From Prevotellaceae bacterium UBA4336 (GTDB lineage: Bacteria > Bacteroidota > Bacteroidia > Bacteroidales > Bacteroidaceae): a stretch of 15,794 nt of DNA. The first letter of the stretch is position 1. The number at the start of each line of letters is the position of its first letter. Below the pieces are notes generated by a model, which ran no database searches, was not told the DNA's origin, and was given only the letters and a program-made list of their open reading frames with translations. The stretch is from the NCBI GenBank assembly GCA_002394305.1, contig DGTM01000061.1, positions 1 to 15,794 of the forward strand, given 5' to 3'. Below are positions 14,380-15,794 of the stretch, in pieces. Made by a program: the position numbers and the translations under genes.

Positions 14380-14652
14380 TTAACTAAGTATTGCCACCAC
14401 GTCGCTCTGGCGCATGATGAGGTACTTGCTTCCCTCTATCTCGAGCTCGGTGCCGGCGTATTTGCCGTAGAGCACTTGGTCGCCCACCTTGAGCACCATT
14501 TCCTCGTCCTTTGTTCCGCCGCCGACGGCTACGATTGTACCCTTCAGGGGCTTCTCCTTTGCGGTATCAGGGATGATGATGCCGCCTACTGTCTTTGTCT
14601 CTGCAGGTGCGGGCTCAATGAGCACACGGTCTGCCAATGGTTTTACGTTCAT
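14380..14652 (-). CDS. groES: Co-chaperonin GroES (Hsp10)
   Basis: 90 aa, typical length. It caps the GroEL cavity as a heptamer. MNVKPLADRVLIEPAPAE starts the beta-barrel; ETKTVGGIIIPD is the mobile loop with its hydrophobic GIII contact; EKPLKGTIVAVGGG and VLYGKYAGTELEIEGSKYLIMRQSDVVAIL are standard. It is first in the groES-groEL operon. A sigma-54-like promoter element sits ~43 nt upstream of the ATG, at a distance compatible with a ~30-nt leader. Confidence 0.98.
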   Translation of the reverse strand: MNVKPLADRVLIEPAPAETKTVGGIIIPDTAKEKPLKGTIVAVGGGTKDEEMVLKVGDQVLYGKYAGTELEIEGSKYLIMRQSDVVAILS

Positions 14653-14694
14653 AGTATATTTATATTAATGAGTTAAACATTCCACCTATTTCCA

Positions 14695-14711
14695 TACAAA
14701 GTGTGTGCCAA
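14695..14711 (-). promoter_or_regulatory. Sigma-54-like -24/-12 promoter candidate for groESL
   Basis: The minus strand reads TTGGCAC-ACACT-TTGTA. The consensus is YTGGCACGRNNNTTGCW, so the -24 block is complete through TTGGCAC and the -12 block has TTG with T in place of C. Spacing of the GG and G(C) elements is canonical. No TAnnTTTG element is visible between here and groES, and no CIRCE inverted repeat (TTAGCACTC-N9-GAGTGCTAA) is present. Confidence 0.45.
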
Positions 14712-14793
14712 AACGGGCAAGGCCGTCAGATTATTTGCCACGACTGACAAAACGTGCCAGTGCGGACATGTGGCAGGACACCTATGCCGTCAG

Positions 14794-14883
14794 GTCAGTC
14801 CCGCCGCAGAGGAACGTCAGTACCACCGCGGGAAAACTGCAGTACCACCGCAGGAGTACTGGAGTTTTCCCACGGTGGTACTG
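14794..14883. repeat. 22-bp-period direct repeats folded into a long inverted repeat, upstream of groES
   Basis: Units starting at 14794, 14816 and 14838 align with a 22-bp period; CAGTACCACCGC is identical in units two and three (14818-14829, 14840-14851), and unit one has CAGTCCCGCCGC. A fourth unit at 14860 instead carries the complement, GTGGTACTG. As a result 14818-14838 and 14863-14883 form a 21-bp inverted repeat with one mismatch, and CAGTAC (14840-14845) pairs with GTACTG (14856-14861) inside, giving a 66-nt hairpin with a 10-nt loop. There is no T run. It sits between the YfhO-like stop codon and groES; the rest of that ~300-bp gap holds the sigma-54-like element and scattered GTCAG/CTGAC pairs (14725-14748, 14789-14798). 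Confidence 0.85.
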
Positions 14884-14949
14884 GAAATGGTCTGCAGGAT
14901 GCCGGTCGCCGCCCCAACGGATGGCAGGACTGACACGACGGCTGCTGCG

Positions 14950-15794
14950 CTATGCCTGGCGGCTTTTTCTTACCCGGACGACGAGCAGGACGACGAGCAA
15001 CAGCGCCAGCACAGCCAGGGCTGCATAGGCGATGGCCTCGGTGACGTGCACGGTCTGCGGGTCGAAGGTCATGACGACTTCGTGCGTTCCGGCAGGCACC
15101 TTGATGGCACGCAGCACGTAGTTGACGCGGGCGATGTCGGTGGGTTCGCCGTCCACGGTGCAGGTCCAGCCCGGATAGTATATCTCGCTCAGGACAACCA
15201 CCCCACCCTTCTGGCTCCGAACCGTGTAGGCCAGGCGGTTGGCTTCGTAGGCGGTGAGTTCCACTGTGGCCGTAGAGTCGGGCTGCATGGCGTCTTTGCC
15301 CAGGATGTCGGCGAACTTCTCGTCCGCTACGGCCACATGCCGGAGGTCCGTGCTGTGCAGGGCAGCCAGCTCGGCATCGGCGTCGGGGACATAGTCTACG
15401 CCACGCACGAACCATCCGTTGCCCTGGGCCCAGGGATTCCTGACGGGCACCTTTGCGCCGTCCGTCGTGCCGAGGATGACATACTTCGTATTGAGCATGT
15501 CGAGTACGGGGAAGAGGCTGTCGCCCGAACAGGTGTCCAGATGGCCGGCGCCGTCAATGGCAGCCCGCTGTATGCGGCCCATCTCGCCCTGCAGGTGCTC
15601 CTCGATGAGTTCCTGGTAGCGGCGCAGCTTGGCAGCATGATAGCCGCCGATGCTCTTGTGATGGAACGAGGTGGTGTTGTCGTTGAAGGTGCTTACAGTC
15701 AGGTTCAGCACGCGGTAATAGGTGTCGGGGTCCTGACAGATGAGGCGGTCGGCATCGCTCATGGGGAAGGCCTGTTCGTTGGTCTTCGGGCGGG
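14950..15794 (-). CDS. YfhO-family membrane protein, C-terminal part (gene continues past the window edge)
   Basis: The frame is open to the end of the window; about 280 residues are present. Upstream of Met at 15762 the frame continues as RPKTNEQAFP, so that Met is internal. The sequence DADRLICQDPDTYYRVLNLTVSTFNDNTTSFHHKSIGGYHAAKLRRYQELIEEH, then LDMLNTKYVILG and VVLSEIYYPGWTCTVDGEP...VNYVLRAIKVPAGTHEVVMTFDP, is the conserved C-terminal half of large YfhO-like proteins of Bacteroidetes. One hydrophobic helix (AIAYAALAVLALLLVVLLVV) closes the protein with a basic tail, placing this domain outside the cytoplasmic membrane. Whole proteins have an N-terminal GT-C-like multi-helix part, which is outside the window. 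YfhO in Firmicutes is linked to lipoteichoic-acid glycosylation; the role in Bacteroidetes is unknown to me. Confidence 0.85.
   Translation of the reverse strand, partial: RPKTNEQAFPMSDADRLICQDPDTYYRVLNLTVSTFNDNTTSFHHKSIGGYHAAKLRRYQELIEEHLQGEMGRIQRAAIDGAGHLDTCSGDSLFPVLDMLNTKYVILGTTDGAKVPVRNPWAQGNGWFVRGVDYVPDADAELAALHSTDLRHVAVADEKFADILGKDAMQPDSTATVELTAYEANRLAYTVRSQKGGVVVLSEIYYPGWTCTVDGEPTDIARVNYVLRAIKVPAGTHEVVMTFDPQTVHVTEAIAYAALAVLALLLVVLLVVRVRKSRQA

Noticed and set aside
14653..14760. CIRCE element or primary-sigma promoter for groES
   Set aside because: No TTAGCACTC-N9-GAGTGCTAA and no TAnnTTTG with a spaced TTTG were found; CACTTTG at 14703-14697 lacks the TA dinucleotide.
14794..14883. 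CRISPR-like array
   Set aside because: The units are contiguous with no unique spacers, only three or four units exist, and no cas gene is nearby.
14818..14883. Rho-independent terminator of the YfhO-like gene
   Set aside because: The hairpin is strong but no T run follows it on the minus strand, so classical intrinsic termination is not supported.
14705..15028. 107-aa plus-strand ORF across the 22-bp repeat array
   Set aside because: It reads through the hairpin and into the antisense of the YfhO-like gene, with no recognisable pattern or initiation context.

Overview
The window looks like chromosomal DNA of a Bacteroidales bacterium, most likely Prevotella or a close relative with GC-rich genes. 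The reasons are Bacteroidetes-type promoters (TTTG at -33, TAnnTTTG at -7), few Shine-Dalgarno sequences, a surface-protein tail ending in a 'NVAGQRLSKMQKGI..NGKKVIVK'-like segment, a 60-residue 'MKK.Y..P' peptide ending in WDNEW, and glycan-degrading enzymes (GH3, GH92, GH125). Genus assignment is an inference. No rRNA, tRNA, CRISPR array, transposase or phage gene was seen.

Layout. Plus strand, 1-6155: the 3' end of a secreted or surface protein gene; a 60-aa peptide gene closed by a strong terminator; about 460 bp of AT-rich DNA with two imperfect inverted repeats; an orphan RelB/DinJ-type antitoxin; then bglX (GH3 beta-glucosidase), an exonuclease III gene and a polysaccharide flippase (MOP/PST type), probably co-transcribed from a good promoter that begins one base after the antitoxin stop codon. 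Minus strand, 15794-6228: the C-terminal part of a YfhO-like membrane protein; groES-groEL with a terminator; then an apparent operon GH92 alpha-mannosidase, GH125 exo-alpha-1,6-mannosidase and a large transglutaminase-like lipoprotein. The two blocks converge at 6155/6228 on an 8-unit, 9-bp tandem repeat.

How the genes work together. GH92 and GH125 are both mannan-trimming families, so the GH92-GH125-lipoprotein operon probably processes alpha-mannosides such as yeast mannan or high-mannose N-glycans in the periplasm or at the envelope. The lipoprotein carries one intact-looking transglutaminase core, one degenerate core and a possible thioredoxin-like tail, and its start overlaps the GH125 stop by 11 nt. 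No SusC/SusD pair is present. bglX adds beta-glucosidase capacity but sits in the opposite operon. groESL is the housekeeping chaperonin.

The most unusual material is non-coding. Upstream of groES there is a sigma-54-like -24/-12 element and, 100-200 bp further upstream, an array with a 22-bp period that also folds into a long hairpin. The groES-groEL spacer has a perfect 18-bp inverted repeat. Most intergenic gaps are filled by a different simple-sequence tract, several of which run up to the next start codon. A GC-rich palindromic repeat family occurs once between genes and once in frame inside the transglutaminase-like gene, apparently adding about 20 residues.
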